64,000 nt of DNA from Algoriphagus chordae (GTDB lineage: Bacteria; Bacteroidota; Bacteroidia; Cytophagales; Cyclobacteriaceae): NCBI RefSeq assembly GCF_003254055.1, contig NZ_QKZT01000008.1, positions 1 through 64,000 on the forward strand, written 5' to 3'. The notes under the pieces were generated by a model. The model saw only the letters and a list, made by a program, of their open reading frames with translations. It ran no database searches and had not been told where the DNA came from. Every line of letters starts with the position of its first letter. Positions within the stretch are counted from its first letter, which is position 1. Shown here piece after piece: positions 31,648 to 41,518 of the stretch. Made by a program: the position numbers and the translations under genes.

Positions 31648-34071
31648 TTGAAATTCACCAAATATATACTTTTTATCTGTGTCCTCTGGGCCATGGCTGC
31701 TTGCTCTTTGAGCAAAGATCTACCTGAAGGCGAATTTGTCCTTGAGAAGAACAGCCTTGAGGGAGTAAAGAAGGCAAATCACCTAGAAATTGAGAACTTA
31801 TTTTTTCAAGAGCCAAATACCAGAATTCCGCTTACCAATTCATCCTTGGGTGTAACCATTTATAGATTTGGTCAGGCATTCTATGACAGTGCAAAAGTAA
31901 GCGATAAACTGGAAGCAAAGAATGCGGAGCTTCAAGAAGTCAAGGCAAATCTTCTAGAGACACCTGAGGATCGTAAACATATCAAAAGAAGAGATAAGCT
32001 CTTGACGAAAATTGAAGACTTAGAAAAATTGGAGGAATATGGGAATTTCCTGATGCGTACTGGGAATCCCGTAACCATCCTAGACTCTGCCCAAACTGAG
32101 AAAACAGTCAATGAAATAGACAGCTACCTGTACAACAAAGGGTTTTTAGATTCGGAAGTATCCTTTGGAGTAAAAACCAAGAAAAAGACTGCTAAAGTAA
32201 CTTACATCATCCAAGAAAATGAGCGCTATCTGCTAGATTCAATTTACACCCGTTCTGATAATGAAGGGATATTGGCTTTGATTAAGGAAACCCAAACTAA
32301 ATCCTTCATTAAACATGGGGACAGCTACATTCAAAGCAATTTCACAAAGGAAAGAGAGCGCTTGGAGGAGCTTTTCAAAAACAACGGATATTACATGTTT
32401 ACGAAGAGTTTTATCGATTACAACTTGTACTACGATACTATATCCAAGCAAATCAATGTTGAGCAAAGAATACTGAAACCTTCTTTTGCAGAAAAACATG
32501 AAGTTTATAGCATTGATTCGATCACCTTCAAAGTCAGCCCACCAAGTGAAGATTTTATAGATGAAAAGGATCATAGAAATTATCAAGATATAGATTTCAC
32601 GTTTTATAGAGATCGTTTTTCCGCCAAGTTGTTTAGCTCAAGAATTTTATTTGACGAAGGGCATCTGTATAAAAGAGAGGACATCATAGAAACTCAAAAG
32701 CAATTAAGTAATCTTGATTTATTTCGGTATATCAACATTTCTTTCGATACAGTAGGCACTAGTCTTACAGCTAAGATTTTGACACAACCCAATCAAAAAT
32801 ATCAACTCACCAATCAACTTGGATTGAGTATCACAGAACAATTGCCAGGACCATTTTTTAGCATGGTATTAAGGAATAGAAATTTCTTCAGAGCAGGAGA
32901 AATTTTGGAGTTTAGTACGAGAATGGGATATGAAGGAGTTGCTTCTGCGACTGATCAAGGAGTATATCAAAGCAAGGAGTTTGGAACCTCAGCTTCGGTC
33001 ATATTCCCTAGATTCCTTATCCCATTTTATGGGAGAGCACTACAAAAGTTTGGCCGATACAATCCCAACACCCGTACTCAGCTCGCTTACAACTACACTA
33101 ATCGCCCCGAATACACTAGATCAGGACTAAATGCGCTCCTAGCCTATACCTGGGTTACTCGAGGAAATAGGCAACAATTCACCATCAATGTAGCAGACAT
33201 CAATTATGTTCGTACTCCAAAAATATCTGATGACTTCACTGACGTTTTATTGGATTTAGAAAGTCAGGGTAATAATTTGATTTGGTCCTTCCTGCCATCA
33301 TTTATTAGTAGCATTTCGGGACAGTCTATTATTAACTTTAATAATTATGGCAATTACAATTCCTCAAATAAAGCCTCATTACTCAAATTATTTGTAGAAA
33401 GTGGTGGAACTACTTTAAACTTTGTAAACACTCCTAGCAATAATGAAACTACTGATTTTGCTAGATTTCAATGGCTCAAATTCCAGGCTGATTTCCGTAG
33501 GTATCATCCTATAAATGAAAAATCCACACTAGCCTATAGGGCAAACTTCGGAATTGCGAATCCTTATGGAGTGAGTAATGGAATCCTCCCCTACGAGAAA
33601 TATTTCTTTGCTGGTGGAGGTACAAGCATACGAGCCTGGCAAGCAAGGCGATTAGGCCCGGGAAGCTATACACCTCCAATAGGAGACAACGGTCGATATG
33701 ATTATGCATTTGAGCAGCCCGCAGAGATGATTATTGAAACCATGTTAGAATATCGCAGGAACCTAGTTGGTTATTTCGACATGGCGGTATTTGTAGATGC
33801 AGGTAACTCCTGGGTGATAGGCGTGGACAATTCACGTCCTGGAGCAGATTTTAGATTTGATCGATTCTACAAAGAGATTGCCATAGGAACAGGCTTAGGG
33901 CTGAGAATGGATTTTAATTTCCTGGTAGTAAGACTTGATCTAGCAACCAAAGCGGTGGATCCATCCATGCCTGAAGGTGAAAGATGGGTGCTAGATAATA
34001 TATCATTCAATCAAATTTTTGGCCTAAAAGGCCAAACTGTTCTTAACTTTGGCATAGGTTACCCATTCTAA
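31648..34071 (+). CDS. tamL: TamL-type lipoprotein of the Omp85/BamA family
   Basis: An 807-aa outer-membrane assembly factor. No ATG gives a sensible N-terminus. The TTG at 31648 yields the lipoprotein signal MKFTKYILFICVLWAMAAC with the lipobox Cys at residue 19, and an earlier TTG at 31618 would overlap trmH. POTRA-like repeats occupy about 30-400 and a 16-strand Omp85 barrel about 400-807. The barrel includes FFAGGGTSIRAWQARRLGPG (the L6 VRGY-like loop) and a terminal Phe (GIGYPF). TamL with TamB inserts certain outer-membrane proteins in Bacteroidota. No tamB gene is adjacent. Confidence 0.88.
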   Translation: MKFTKYILFICVLWAMAACSLSKDLPEGEFVLEKNSLEGVKKANHLEIENLFFQEPNTRIPLTNSSLGVTIYRFGQAFYDSAKVSDKLEAKNAELQEVKANLLETPEDRKHIKRRDKLLTKIEDLEKLEEYGNFLMRTGNPVTILDSAQTEKTVNEIDSYLYNKGFLDSEVSFGVKTKKKTAKVTYIIQENERYLLDSIYTRSDNEGILALIKETQTKSFIKHGDSYIQSNFTKERERLEELFKNNGYYMFTKSFIDYNLYYDTISKQINVEQRILKPSFAEKHEVYSIDSITFKVSPPSEDFIDEKDHRNYQDIDFTFYRDRFSAKLFSSRILFDEGHLYKREDIIETQKQLSNLDLFRYINISFDTVGTSLTAKILTQPNQKYQLTNQLGLSITEQLPGPFFSMVLRNRNFFRAGEILEFSTRMGYEGVASATDQGVYQSKEFGTSASVIFPRFLIPFYGRALQKFGRYNPNTRTQLAYNYTNRPEYTRSGLNALLAYTWVTRGNRQQFTINVADINYVRTPKISDDFTDVLLDLESQGNNLIWSFLPSFISSISGQSIINFNNYGNYNSSNKASLLKLFVESGGTTLNFVNTPSNNETTDFARFQWLKFQADFRRYHPINEKSTLAYRANFGIANPYGVSNGILPYEKYFFAGGGTSIRAWQARRLGPGSYTPPIGDNGRYDYAFEQPAEMIIETMLEYRRNLVGYFDMAVFVDAGNSWVIGVDNSRPGADFRFDRFYKEIAIGTGLGLRMDFNFLVVRLDLATKAVDPSMPEGERWVLDNISFNQIFGLKGQTVLNFGIGYPF

Positions 34072-34081
34072 AGCAAAAATA

Positions 34082-34993
34082 ATGTCCCGAAAGAGTAAAG
34101 AAGAAATAGCGGAAATCTATAGGAAGATGCAGGATCATATCTGCAAGGAGTTAGAGCTAGCGGATGGCACAGGGAACTTTAAAGAAGATCTATGGACTAG
34201 ACCTGCCGGAGGAGGTGGCAGAACTAGAATTTTCGAAAATGGTAATATTATTGAAAAAGGTGGCGTTGCATTTTCGGCCGTTCATGGTCCTACCCCAGAC
34301 AAAATTCTCAAGAAGCTTAAATTAGATAAGGCAGATTTTTTTGCAACTGGCGTATCCATCGTCTTGCATCCCAAAAGCCCTATGGTCCCTATTATCCACA
34401 TGAACATCCGATATTTTGAGATGGATAATGGAGAGCACTGGTTTGGAGGCGGGATAGATCTGACCCCTCATTATATACACCCAGCCGATGCCAAACACTT
34501 TCATCAAGAAGTGAAAGATGTCTGCGACCAATATAATGCTAGTTATTATCCCAAATTCAAGGAATGGGCAGACGACTATTTCTATGTCAAACACCGAAAT
34601 GAAACTCGTGGAATTGGAGGGATTTTCTACGACAGACTGAAAGCTAAGGACGATCAGGAGTTTGAAGAAATACTGCAATTCAGTCTTGCCTTAGGACGTT
34701 TATTTCCAGATGTTTATGGAGATTTGATGAAGAAAAATTCTAACATCCAATTTGGAGAGAGGGAAAAACAATGGCAGAGCCTGAGAAGAGGTAGGTATGT
34801 TGAATTCAACTTAGTTTGGGATGCCGGAACCAAGTTTGGCCTTGACACCAATGGTCGTACGGAAAGTATTCTGATGAGTATGCCGCCAATGGCTAGTTGG
34901 GAATATAGTCACGAACCCGAAGTTGGCTCGAAAGAAGAATTTACTCTTAACAATCTCAAAAAAGGAATAGACTGGTTATCTTATAAGCAATGA
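34082..34993 (+). CDS. hemF: Oxygen-dependent coproporphyrinogen III oxidase
   Basis: A 303-aa enzyme that decarboxylates coproporphyrinogen III to protoporphyrinogen IX with O2, in haem synthesis. Family blocks are clear: RPAGGGGRTRIFENGNIIEKGGV, shown here split as RPAGGGGRTRIFE and EKGGVAFSAVHG; MNIRYFE; WFGGGIDLTPHY; HRNETRGIGGIFYD; RRGRYVEFNLVWDAGTKFGL. It starts 10 bp after tamL and its stop overlaps the PAP2 gene by 4 bp. Its presence points to an aerobic or microaerobic lifestyle (inference). Confidence 0.97.
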   Translation: MSRKSKEEIAEIYRKMQDHICKELELADGTGNFKEDLWTRPAGGGGRTRIFENGNIIEKGGVAFSAVHGPTPDKILKKLKLDKADFFATGVSIVLHPKSPMVPIIHMNIRYFEMDNGEHWFGGGIDLTPHYIHPADAKHFHQEVKDVCDQYNASYYPKFKEWADDYFYVKHRNETRGIGGIFYDRLKAKDDQEFEEILQFSLALGRLFPDVYGDLMKKNSNIQFGEREKQWQSLRRGRYVEFNLVWDAGTKFGLDTNGRTESILMSMPPMASWEYSHEPEVGSKEEFTLNNLKKGIDWLSYKQ

Positions 34994-35565
34994 TCGAACA
35001 AATCAAGACTTGGGATGAAGAGATATTCCTCTGGTTGAATTCCTTTCATGCTGATTGGCTGGATCCTGTTGCCTATCAGTTATCTCAAACGTTCATTTGG
35101 GTGCCATTTTATGCATTACTGGTATATTTTATCATTAAAGTAGAAAGAAAAAATAGCTGGTGGGTGATCGGAGGTATAGCATTAACTATACTTATTGCTG
35201 ACCAAGTGACTTCTGGGCTGATGAAGCCATTTTTCGAAAGACTGCGCCCTTGTCATGATGAACGATGGAATGGACTTGTTCATAACTATAATAGATGTGG
35301 CGGGCTTTTTGGATTTGCTTCATCCCATGCAGCAAATACCTTTGGGCTAGCAGTTTTTCTAAACCTTAAAATGAAAGGTAAGCTTCGTTTTCTCCCATGG
35401 CTATTTTTGTGGGCTACGATAATATCATACACTAGAATATACCTAGGTGTACATTATCCTTTGGATATTATTGTAGGAGCAATTGTGGGAATTGCTGCAG
35501 GACTATTATCTTGGATTATTGTTGTCTTTTTAAAAAGAGAAATTCTAAAGATATTTCTAAAGTGA
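34990..35565 (+). CDS. PAP2-family membrane phosphatase
   Basis: A 191-aa membrane protein with five to six TM helices and the three PAP2 motifs: a KPFFERLRP-type motif 1 at about 80-88, SSHAANT as motif 2 and RIYLGVHYPLDI as motif 3. The family removes phosphate from lipid pyrophosphates such as undecaprenyl pyrophosphate or from phosphatidic acid, usually on the outer face of the inner membrane. ATGA overlap with hemF means coupled translation. The C-terminus is basic. Exact substrate unknown. Confidence 0.92.
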   Translation: MIEQIKTWDEEIFLWLNSFHADWLDPVAYQLSQTFIWVPFYALLVYFIIKVERKNSWWVIGGIALTILIADQVTSGLMKPFFERLRPCHDERWNGLVHNYNRCGGLFGFASSHAANTFGLAVFLNLKMKGKLRFLPWLFLWATIISYTRIYLGVHYPLDIIVGAIVGIAAGLLSWIIVVFLKREILKIFLK

Positions 35566-35583
35566 AAAAAATTATAAGGTAAA

Positions 35584-36348
35584 ATGAAGCTGAATTTTTT
35601 TTTGATAATATCTACAGGCTTAATTCTAGCAAATTTTCACCGTGCTTATGGTCAAAACGACTCTACAAATCTGGAGCCGCAGCAGGAAGTTTGGCCTGAG
35701 CTAAACCTCTATTATCAGATCAATGATAACTTTAGGCTGTATTCGATAGTATCAGGCACAAAGGTAGACCAATCAAGTTATAGTGAAGGAGCGTTTTCTA
35801 TTTTTGTGGATTACTTTGGATTAAAAGCTCCTATTTCAAAGTTGAATTTCGTAGGACGTGAAGAACGCTTCAGATTTAGACTTCGTGTAGGGTATTTATA
35901 CTCTACTACCCCTCCTACAGATGATGATAAAATCAGATCAAGTACCTTCCGAATACAAACTGCTAACACCTTCTCTATTACTCCAAAATTTAGACTTTAT
36001 TACAAAGGAAAATTGGATATGGTGATTGCTGATCATGAGTTTAATGCACGCTATGTACCAAGACTAATAGTAGAAAGGGATTTTAGAACTGAATACTTAA
36101 CATTCTCAGCGTACACCTATGTAGAGCGATATCTTGACTTTCAGGGAAGAGGACTCAATAGAACCCGGCTTGCAGCTGGAGCCAACTTGAGGGTTAGTAG
36201 GAGTATTGATTTCGAAACCTATTTTCTTCATCAATTTGGCAATGGAGACAATGTCCCTACTGTGAAAGCAATTGGGTCAAGATTAAAGATTTATTTCTCA
36301 AGAGTAAAGAAAAAGACTACCACTCAAAGTGCAAAAATAGCTAAATAG
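35584..36348 (+). CDS. DUF2490-like outer-membrane barrel protein
   Basis: A 254-aa exported protein with a signal peptide (residues 1-23, ending AYGQ). Alternating hydrophobic/polar strands indicate a small beta-barrel, and the sequence resembles DUF2490 (VWPELNLYYQINDNFRLYS, RFRLRVGYLYST, TRLAAGANLRVS). The C-terminus is a basic tail after the last strand, not a terminal aromatic. It sits 18 bp downstream of the PAP2 gene and may be co-transcribed. The DUF2490 match is a judgement by eye. Confidence 0.65.
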   Translation: MKLNFFLIISTGLILANFHRAYGQNDSTNLEPQQEVWPELNLYYQINDNFRLYSIVSGTKVDQSSYSEGAFSIFVDYFGLKAPISKLNFVGREERFRFRLRVGYLYSTTPPTDDDKIRSSTFRIQTANTFSITPKFRLYYKGKLDMVIADHEFNARYVPRLIVERDFRTEYLTFSAYTYVERYLDFQGRGLNRTRLAAGANLRVSRSIDFETYFLHQFGNGDNVPTVKAIGSRLKIYFSRVKKKTTTQSAKIAK

Positions 36349-36393
36349 GGTAATCTTAACTTCTCAATTGAAAAACAATAACTAATTTCCAGT

Positions 36394-37875
36394 ATGTATT
36401 TTTTACTACCTGCAAAAAGCATCAAGAAACTTAGGGCAAAATCATCCTATTTCATAGGACTATTTATAGTACTTATAATCAGCACCCTAACTTCTCAAGC
36501 CCAAGACACTCATCACTGGAGCAATCAATTTGGAACTAGAGCTGCCTTATTGGGTGGAGCGGTCCTCACTGACACCATAGATAATGCTGGCGTATTTTAC
36601 AATCCTGGGAATTTAGCTTTTCTAGATACTACTTCCTTATCTATCAATGCTAATCTTTATGGACTTGAAAATGTAAAAATTGAGAATGCCTTAGGACAGC
36701 GAGCTGATTTCAAAGGAATTCAGTTCAATACCGTCCCCTTACTCATCAGTGGCTCTATTCAAACCAATTCTAACTGGAATATCAGTTACGGCTTACTCAC
36801 ACCCGTAAGTTTTAATTTTAATGGCGTTGCTAGAATGGATGGTTTTTATGACGTGGTTGGGGATCAGGTCAGCCCAGGATTAGAAGAGCTCGTTGCCGAA
36901 TCAGATTTAATCACCAAAGTCAATGAAACAACCTTAGCACTCGGTGTTGGCAAAAAATTAAACTCCAACCTAGGCTTTGGGGTTACGCTATTGAATACCC
37001 TTCGCTCAGTAAACTTTTCCTACAGGTTTTCTGCCAAAACACTTACAAATCAAACAGATTACTTCCTGATATCTAGAACTCAAAATGAGTTTGTGAATTA
37101 TTTTGCTGTTAGAACAGCACTAAAGCTTGGATTAAATTATCAAAAACCAGGCTATGGTTTTGGATTAACGATGACTACACCAAGCTTAGACTTGCTTGGT
37201 AGTGGAACAGTAGCCGAAGACCTCACACTCTCAAATATTTTTCTTCCTGGATCTAATGAGCCTTTAACTGCCTATGCAACAGATAGGCAAGAAAAACTTA
37301 AAACTACCTACAAGTCTCCTATAGAAATTGCAGCCGGGGTTCATAAGAACTTCAACCAATCCACACTTAGCCTAAATATCACATACTTCGGAGGAGTTGA
37401 TTTATATCGTATCATCAATGCAAAACCTAATGCACTAGTGAGACCTGAGTCTAAAGGATCAAATATTAACAGCGATGAATTTTTAAATGTGGTGACTGCC
37501 ATGAAACCCGTAACCAATTTCGCGATTGGCTATGAAAATAAAATTAAAGAGAACATTACCCTAATGGGTAGTGTTAGAACTGATTTTAGTTACTTTGATC
37601 CCGAAACAGTCAATTCAACTCAAATCGTAACTGGAATAACCCAGTGGGATATTTTTCATCTCTCTTTGGGAACCGAAATAAAAAAATCCAGGAGTAGTTT
37701 AACAATCGGATTGGTGTATAGCTTTGGCTCTACAAATGATTACTTACAGCGAGGAAGCTTTAATGAAGTGGATGCCGATGAGCTTTTGGAAGGAGCCTTG
37801 GTAATCACAAAGGCTGGTTATACTAATATTGGACTCTTGGTAGGTTATGCATTCAATTTCAAAAAATTCAATTAG
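36394..37875 (+). CDS. FadL/OMPP1-like outer-membrane transport protein
   Basis: A 493-aa barrel protein with a long signal region ending TSQAQ at about residue 37. After it comes NQFGTRAALLGGAVLTDTIDNAGVFYNPGNLAF, the FadL/OMPP1 N-terminal hatch pattern of A-x-x-G-G followed by an NPG/NPA motif. At least fourteen beta strands are visible up to the terminal GYAFNF. Family members move hydrophobic compounds across the outer membrane. The next two genes follow with 6-bp and 4-bp spacings, making a tight three-gene unit with an unknown exported protein and an OmpA-family protein. Confidence 0.75.
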   Translation: MYFLLPAKSIKKLRAKSSYFIGLFIVLIISTLTSQAQDTHHWSNQFGTRAALLGGAVLTDTIDNAGVFYNPGNLAFLDTTSLSINANLYGLENVKIENALGQRADFKGIQFNTVPLLISGSIQTNSNWNISYGLLTPVSFNFNGVARMDGFYDVVGDQVSPGLEELVAESDLITKVNETTLALGVGKKLNSNLGFGVTLLNTLRSVNFSYRFSAKTLTNQTDYFLISRTQNEFVNYFAVRTALKLGLNYQKPGYGFGLTMTTPSLDLLGSGTVAEDLTLSNIFLPGSNEPLTAYATDRQEKLKTTYKSPIEIAAGVHKNFNQSTLSLNITYFGGVDLYRIINAKPNALVRPESKGSNINSDEFLNVVTAMKPVTNFAIGYENKIKENITLMGSVRTDFSYFDPETVNSTQIVTGITQWDIFHLSLGTEIKKSRSSLTIGLVYSFGSTNDYLQRGSFNEVDADELLEGALVITKAGYTNIGLLVGYAFNFKKFN

Positions 37876-37881
37876 GCTAAT

Positions 37882-39048
37882 ATGAAAAAAACTTTACTAC
37901 TAGCATTGGTCTTTGGTATTGGCGTGATGGGACTGAGAGCTCAAGTCACTACCATAAACCTCGATCTGATCACTGGGGAGATTAATGGTGGCATGCCATT
38001 ACCTGCAGAGGAAGAATTCTATATCAGAGGAGCTATTCCCGAAAAAATAGAGATGGTTAAATTGATTATTTACCCATCCAAAAGATCCGAAAAAGCAGCA
38101 TACACCTATTTTTGGAAAGCTCCATTTGGATACAAGGATTTATCCTACCAAGTATTGATGGCGGATCCATTGAGATCGAATACAGATTATCATATGGAGT
38201 TTGGGTACTATCAAAAAGCTGGGGCAGATCAGATTCAAGAAGTCCGTAGTCTTATTCACCAGAATATCAAAACTTACCTTAACACGGTGACTACGATCAA
38301 AAAAGGCGGGATCAGTTTTTCTGAATCTGATGAAGTGCTATTAAATAACTTGTCACGGATAGTGGATCAGGGAGCTTATTATTTTGAGCTTCCAAACGGA
38401 GAGCATTTCCCAGGGTTTAGCGATATCACTAGAGCTAAGCTCGAACAAAGGAGTAAGCTAAAGATGGGTAAATCTAAATTTAATGTAGTCGGCTTATCTG
38501 AAAACGATAATGCAAGAGCAGCTTACGCAGATGAATATATTACGGACTTAGAAGCCATACTCTTCTCAGAAGTTGATCAATACTTAAGTCCAAATATGCT
38601 AGTTCGGGTTGACGAAAAAATCTTCCAAAACTATCCAACTGAGAAACTGGCTAACTCACTACCAATTAATGTTGGTTATGGTGCTATTTCCTTGAGTACA
38701 GGCCTGCCGGAGCAGGAATTTGTAACAAGTCCATATGCTGGGTTTTCCTTCCCACTTGGCAATAGAACATTTGCCAAATTCATGAACAACATGTCTATTT
38801 CTACAGGTTTCTTCCTCTCTGGAGACATAAGGAATCAACTGGATGAGAAAATATCTGGACCTGTGCTGGACAGACCTATCTATGTAGGGTTAGGATATAA
38901 TTTCTTCCGATTCATTAGATTGAATGCTGGAGGAACATTTATTACAACGGAACATCTAAGCGGAACGAATCAGAATAGCTTTCACCCCTTTGTAGGGATA
39001 AGTGCTGAATTCAATATTTGGTTGGGAGTAGGAAGCAAAAAAAGGTAA
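37882..39048 (+). CDS. Exported protein of unknown function, possible barrel domain
   Basis: A 388-aa protein with signal peptide MKKTLLLALVFGIGVMGLRAQ. Residues about 25-130 look like beta-sandwich sequence, about 130-250 are helical and charged, and about 270-388 are barrel-like strands (SINVGYGAISLSTGLP-type repeats, FRFIRLNAGGTFITTEH, FNIWLGVGSKKR at the end). I do not recognise the family. It lies between the FadL-like and OmpA-family genes with near-zero spacing, so it probably acts with one or both at the outer membrane. Confidence 0.7.
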   Translation: MKKTLLLALVFGIGVMGLRAQVTTINLDLITGEINGGMPLPAEEEFYIRGAIPEKIEMVKLIIYPSKRSEKAAYTYFWKAPFGYKDLSYQVLMADPLRSNTDYHMEFGYYQKAGADQIQEVRSLIHQNIKTYLNTVTTIKKGGISFSESDEVLLNNLSRIVDQGAYYFELPNGEHFPGFSDITRAKLEQRSKLKMGKSKFNVVGLSENDNARAAYADEYITDLEAILFSEVDQYLSPNMLVRVDEKIFQNYPTEKLANSLPINVGYGAISLSTGLPEQEFVTSPYAGFSFPLGNRTFAKFMNNMSISTGFFLSGDIRNQLDEKISGPVLDRPIYVGLGYNFFRFIRLNAGGTFITTEHLSGTNQNSFHPFVGISAEFNIWLGVGSKKR

Positions 39049-39052
39049 GGAT

Positions 39053-41392
39053 ATGAAAAAGCTAAGTTTATTAATTCTCGCTTTTGCCTTTGCCTTTTCT
39101 GCTCAGGCACAATTACATGGATACAAATGGAGATTTGGAGTCAGTGCAGGTACGACCAATTATCTAGGAGATATACGTCCTATGGAAGTTAACAATTTTC
39201 AGAATTTTACTAAATATTACAAGCGATACAAGACCTATTCAGATCAATTATCCTATCAACTCTCGATAGAATATGCTTTAGGCAACTCTGTAGGATTGAT
39301 GCTGACAGGTGGTAGCTATCAATTTGGATCTAGTGATCGATTTATAAAAAATGATGGATCCCTATTTATTGAAAGCCCTACATTCGACCGCGCATTAAAT
39401 TTTCAAACAGACGTATATGATGCTGGATTGTCCTTTGTGATCAAGCCAGACAACAACTGGCTTCTTTCTGGCAAATCCTTCTTTGCCCCATACATCACTG
39501 TGGGAGCTGGTGTACAAAGCTTCAAAGTTCATGGAGATTTACTTGATGCAAATGGAAATCAGTATAACTACTTCAATGCTGCGGTAATTCCAGACGGGGT
39601 TTTTGAAACAGAACTCAGCAGTCTTAGGACTGAAAATCCGGATGGTTATAAAACCACTTCCTTATATGCTAATGTTGGGTTAGGTCTTCGCTTTAGAATT
39701 ACTAAAAGCATCGAATTATTTGCACAATCTGATTTCAAAAGAACGAATACAGATTATTTAGATGATGTTTCTGGCGTGTATAGAAGTAGCTATGACAATG
39801 CCTTCCAAGAGTATGCCGCTAAACCAGGTACTAACATGGTTAGCAGTGACAATCCCTATAGAGGCATGGAAAACGGCAGACCAGACTGGTATATTTATCA
39901 TGGAATTGGTGTCAAATTCAGTTTAGGAGCAAACAAAAAATCTTTCAATCCGCCTGTGATCACACAGCGATACACTTATGTCCCTACTGAGCTTTCCAAT
40001 GCTCAAATGGCCAAAGAAGAAGCACAGGAAAAGGCTAGAAGTGCATCTGGGCAAGTAACGAATAATTACTTCACGGTAATCCAGTTACCTACCAATGGAT
40101 CCGCAGTTTCAGGAACTGAAGGAGCAATTACTGACTCTACCACTTTGGCTGAACTTGATTTGCAAATTGATTCATTGACTATTGAGAGACAAGGTGTTCA
40201 ACAAAGCATAGCAACTGCTGGAAGTGACCTAGAAAATATAGACCAAGCTTTGGCTTTAGCCGAAAGAGATTCCTCTGTCTCTGAGAATATCATGGCAGTA
40301 AGAGTTACTAATCTGCAAACTGAGAAATCAACAGTAGAAACTCAAATGATTGAGCTCATGTCTCAACACTCAGAGTTTCAATTCAAGCTGGACTCGCTTA
40401 ATGCCGTCAAGAACACTGGAAGTGCATCTGTAAGTAAATTAGATTCCGCAAATTTGATGAATCAACTGATAATTTACCCTGGACAGGTAAGTAAGATCTT
40501 ATATAGTAGCAATCCTGCCGTCTTATCTCTTGATTCTACTGCACAGGTTTCTGATGTATATGCTGAGACCACAGCCTCTAATACGATGACACGAGAGCAA
40601 TTCGATGAAGAAATGGAGCAGTTCAGATCTGATATGTTAGCTGCTCAGGCAACTAGAGATTCGGCAATGATGATGGCCTTCTCATCTCAAAATCAGATAG
40701 TTGAATCCCGAAAGCATGATGATCCAGAACCTCAAGAATTCAATATTGAAACCTCTGGAATGGATGATAAAACTGCTAAAAAATTGGAGAAAAATTCCAG
40801 AAAGCAGGATAAACTAGAAGAGAAGAATAACAGATTACTGAGAGATGCATTACTAGTAGGTGGAACCGCTGCGACTACCGCCGCCATCTCTAATAGTGGT
40901 GACAAGAAAAATGCTGCAGCAGTGGCAGCAAATGACTCTACACTTAGAGCTAGAATAGCACAAGACTCATTAATTATTGATAGTCTATCAAATATCCCAC
41001 GCGTGGTGGACACGGTCACCGTGAAAGAAATACAGGAAAAAAATGTCAAGACTCTGCTACACCAAAGTAAGATCGAAGTGTACTTTGATGTTAACAATGC
41101 TGAACTTACAGATGCTGAACGGGACAAACTATCTCCTGTGGCAGACTATATGAAAGAAAATCCAGAGGTCAGTGTTGAGCTTGTTGGGTTTGCAGACAAC
41201 ACAGGATCCGTCTCTTATAATCTCAACCTGACAGAAAAGCGAGTCGAAGCTGTCTCTACTGCACTTAAAGACTACTTTAAGATCCCATCGGAAAGAATAA
41301 ACATAAGTAATGGTGGGCTAATAATCAGAGGAAACTCTAAAGGTTCCGTAGAAACAGATCGTAAGGTAGAAATACGAGTCCTAAAAAATTAA
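39053..41392 (+). CDS. OmpA-family protein with N-terminal barrel and central coiled coil
   Basis: A 779-aa protein with signal peptide ending SAQAQ at residue 20. The N-terminal barrel-like domain covers about 21-305 (GVSAGTTNYLGDIRP is typical of Bacteroidota barrel openings). A long coiled-coil/low-complexity region follows (about 320-640), with Gln/Glu/Lys-rich segments and an Ala-rich stretch GGTAATTAAISNSG. The C-terminal OmpA domain (about 670-779) has VYFDVNNAELTDAERDKL and NLNLTEKRVEAVSTAL, the peptidoglycan-binding motif. It would tether the outer membrane to peptidoglycan. Last gene of the FadL-like/unknown/OmpA unit. Confidence 0.85.
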   Translation: MKKLSLLILAFAFAFSAQAQLHGYKWRFGVSAGTTNYLGDIRPMEVNNFQNFTKYYKRYKTYSDQLSYQLSIEYALGNSVGLMLTGGSYQFGSSDRFIKNDGSLFIESPTFDRALNFQTDVYDAGLSFVIKPDNNWLLSGKSFFAPYITVGAGVQSFKVHGDLLDANGNQYNYFNAAVIPDGVFETELSSLRTENPDGYKTTSLYANVGLGLRFRITKSIELFAQSDFKRTNTDYLDDVSGVYRSSYDNAFQEYAAKPGTNMVSSDNPYRGMENGRPDWYIYHGIGVKFSLGANKKSFNPPVITQRYTYVPTELSNAQMAKEEAQEKARSASGQVTNNYFTVIQLPTNGSAVSGTEGAITDSTTLAELDLQIDSLTIERQGVQQSIATAGSDLENIDQALALAERDSSVSENIMAVRVTNLQTEKSTVETQMIELMSQHSEFQFKLDSLNAVKNTGSASVSKLDSANLMNQLIIYPGQVSKILYSSNPAVLSLDSTAQVSDVYAETTASNTMTREQFDEEMEQFRSDMLAAQATRDSAMMMAFSSQNQIVESRKHDDPEPQEFNIETSGMDDKTAKKLEKNSRKQDKLEEKNNRLLRDALLVGGTAATTAAISNSGDKKNAAAVAANDSTLRARIAQDSLIIDSLSNIPRVVDTVTVKEIQEKNVKTLLHQSKIEVYFDVNNAELTDAERDKLSPVADYMKENPEVSVELVGFADNTGSVSYNLNLTEKRVEAVSTALKDYFKIPSERINISNGGLIIRGNSKGSVETDRKVEIRVLKN

Positions 41393-41455
41393 GCTTGTCA
41401 ATGAACTAAATGACCAATAAAGAAATCTGTCCCTTATATTTATAGAAAAAAAATC

Positions 41456-41463
41456 TAAGTTTG
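41456..41463 (+). promoter_or_regulatory. Candidate -7 box of the 221-aa barrel gene
   Basis: TAAGTTTG matches TAnnTTTG exactly, 55 bp upstream of the ATG at 41519. No clear TTG sits at the -33 distance. Confidence 0.35.
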
Positions 41464-41518
41464 TGACTAATTATAGACACTCAGTATTCAGAAAGACTAA
41501 TATCAAATCAAAATAATT

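Noticed and set aside
40732..41127. 131-residue minus-strand frame inside the OmpA-family gene
   Set aside because: Ser/Leu/Phe-rich antisense shadow of an Ala/Lys/Asp-rich coding stretch.
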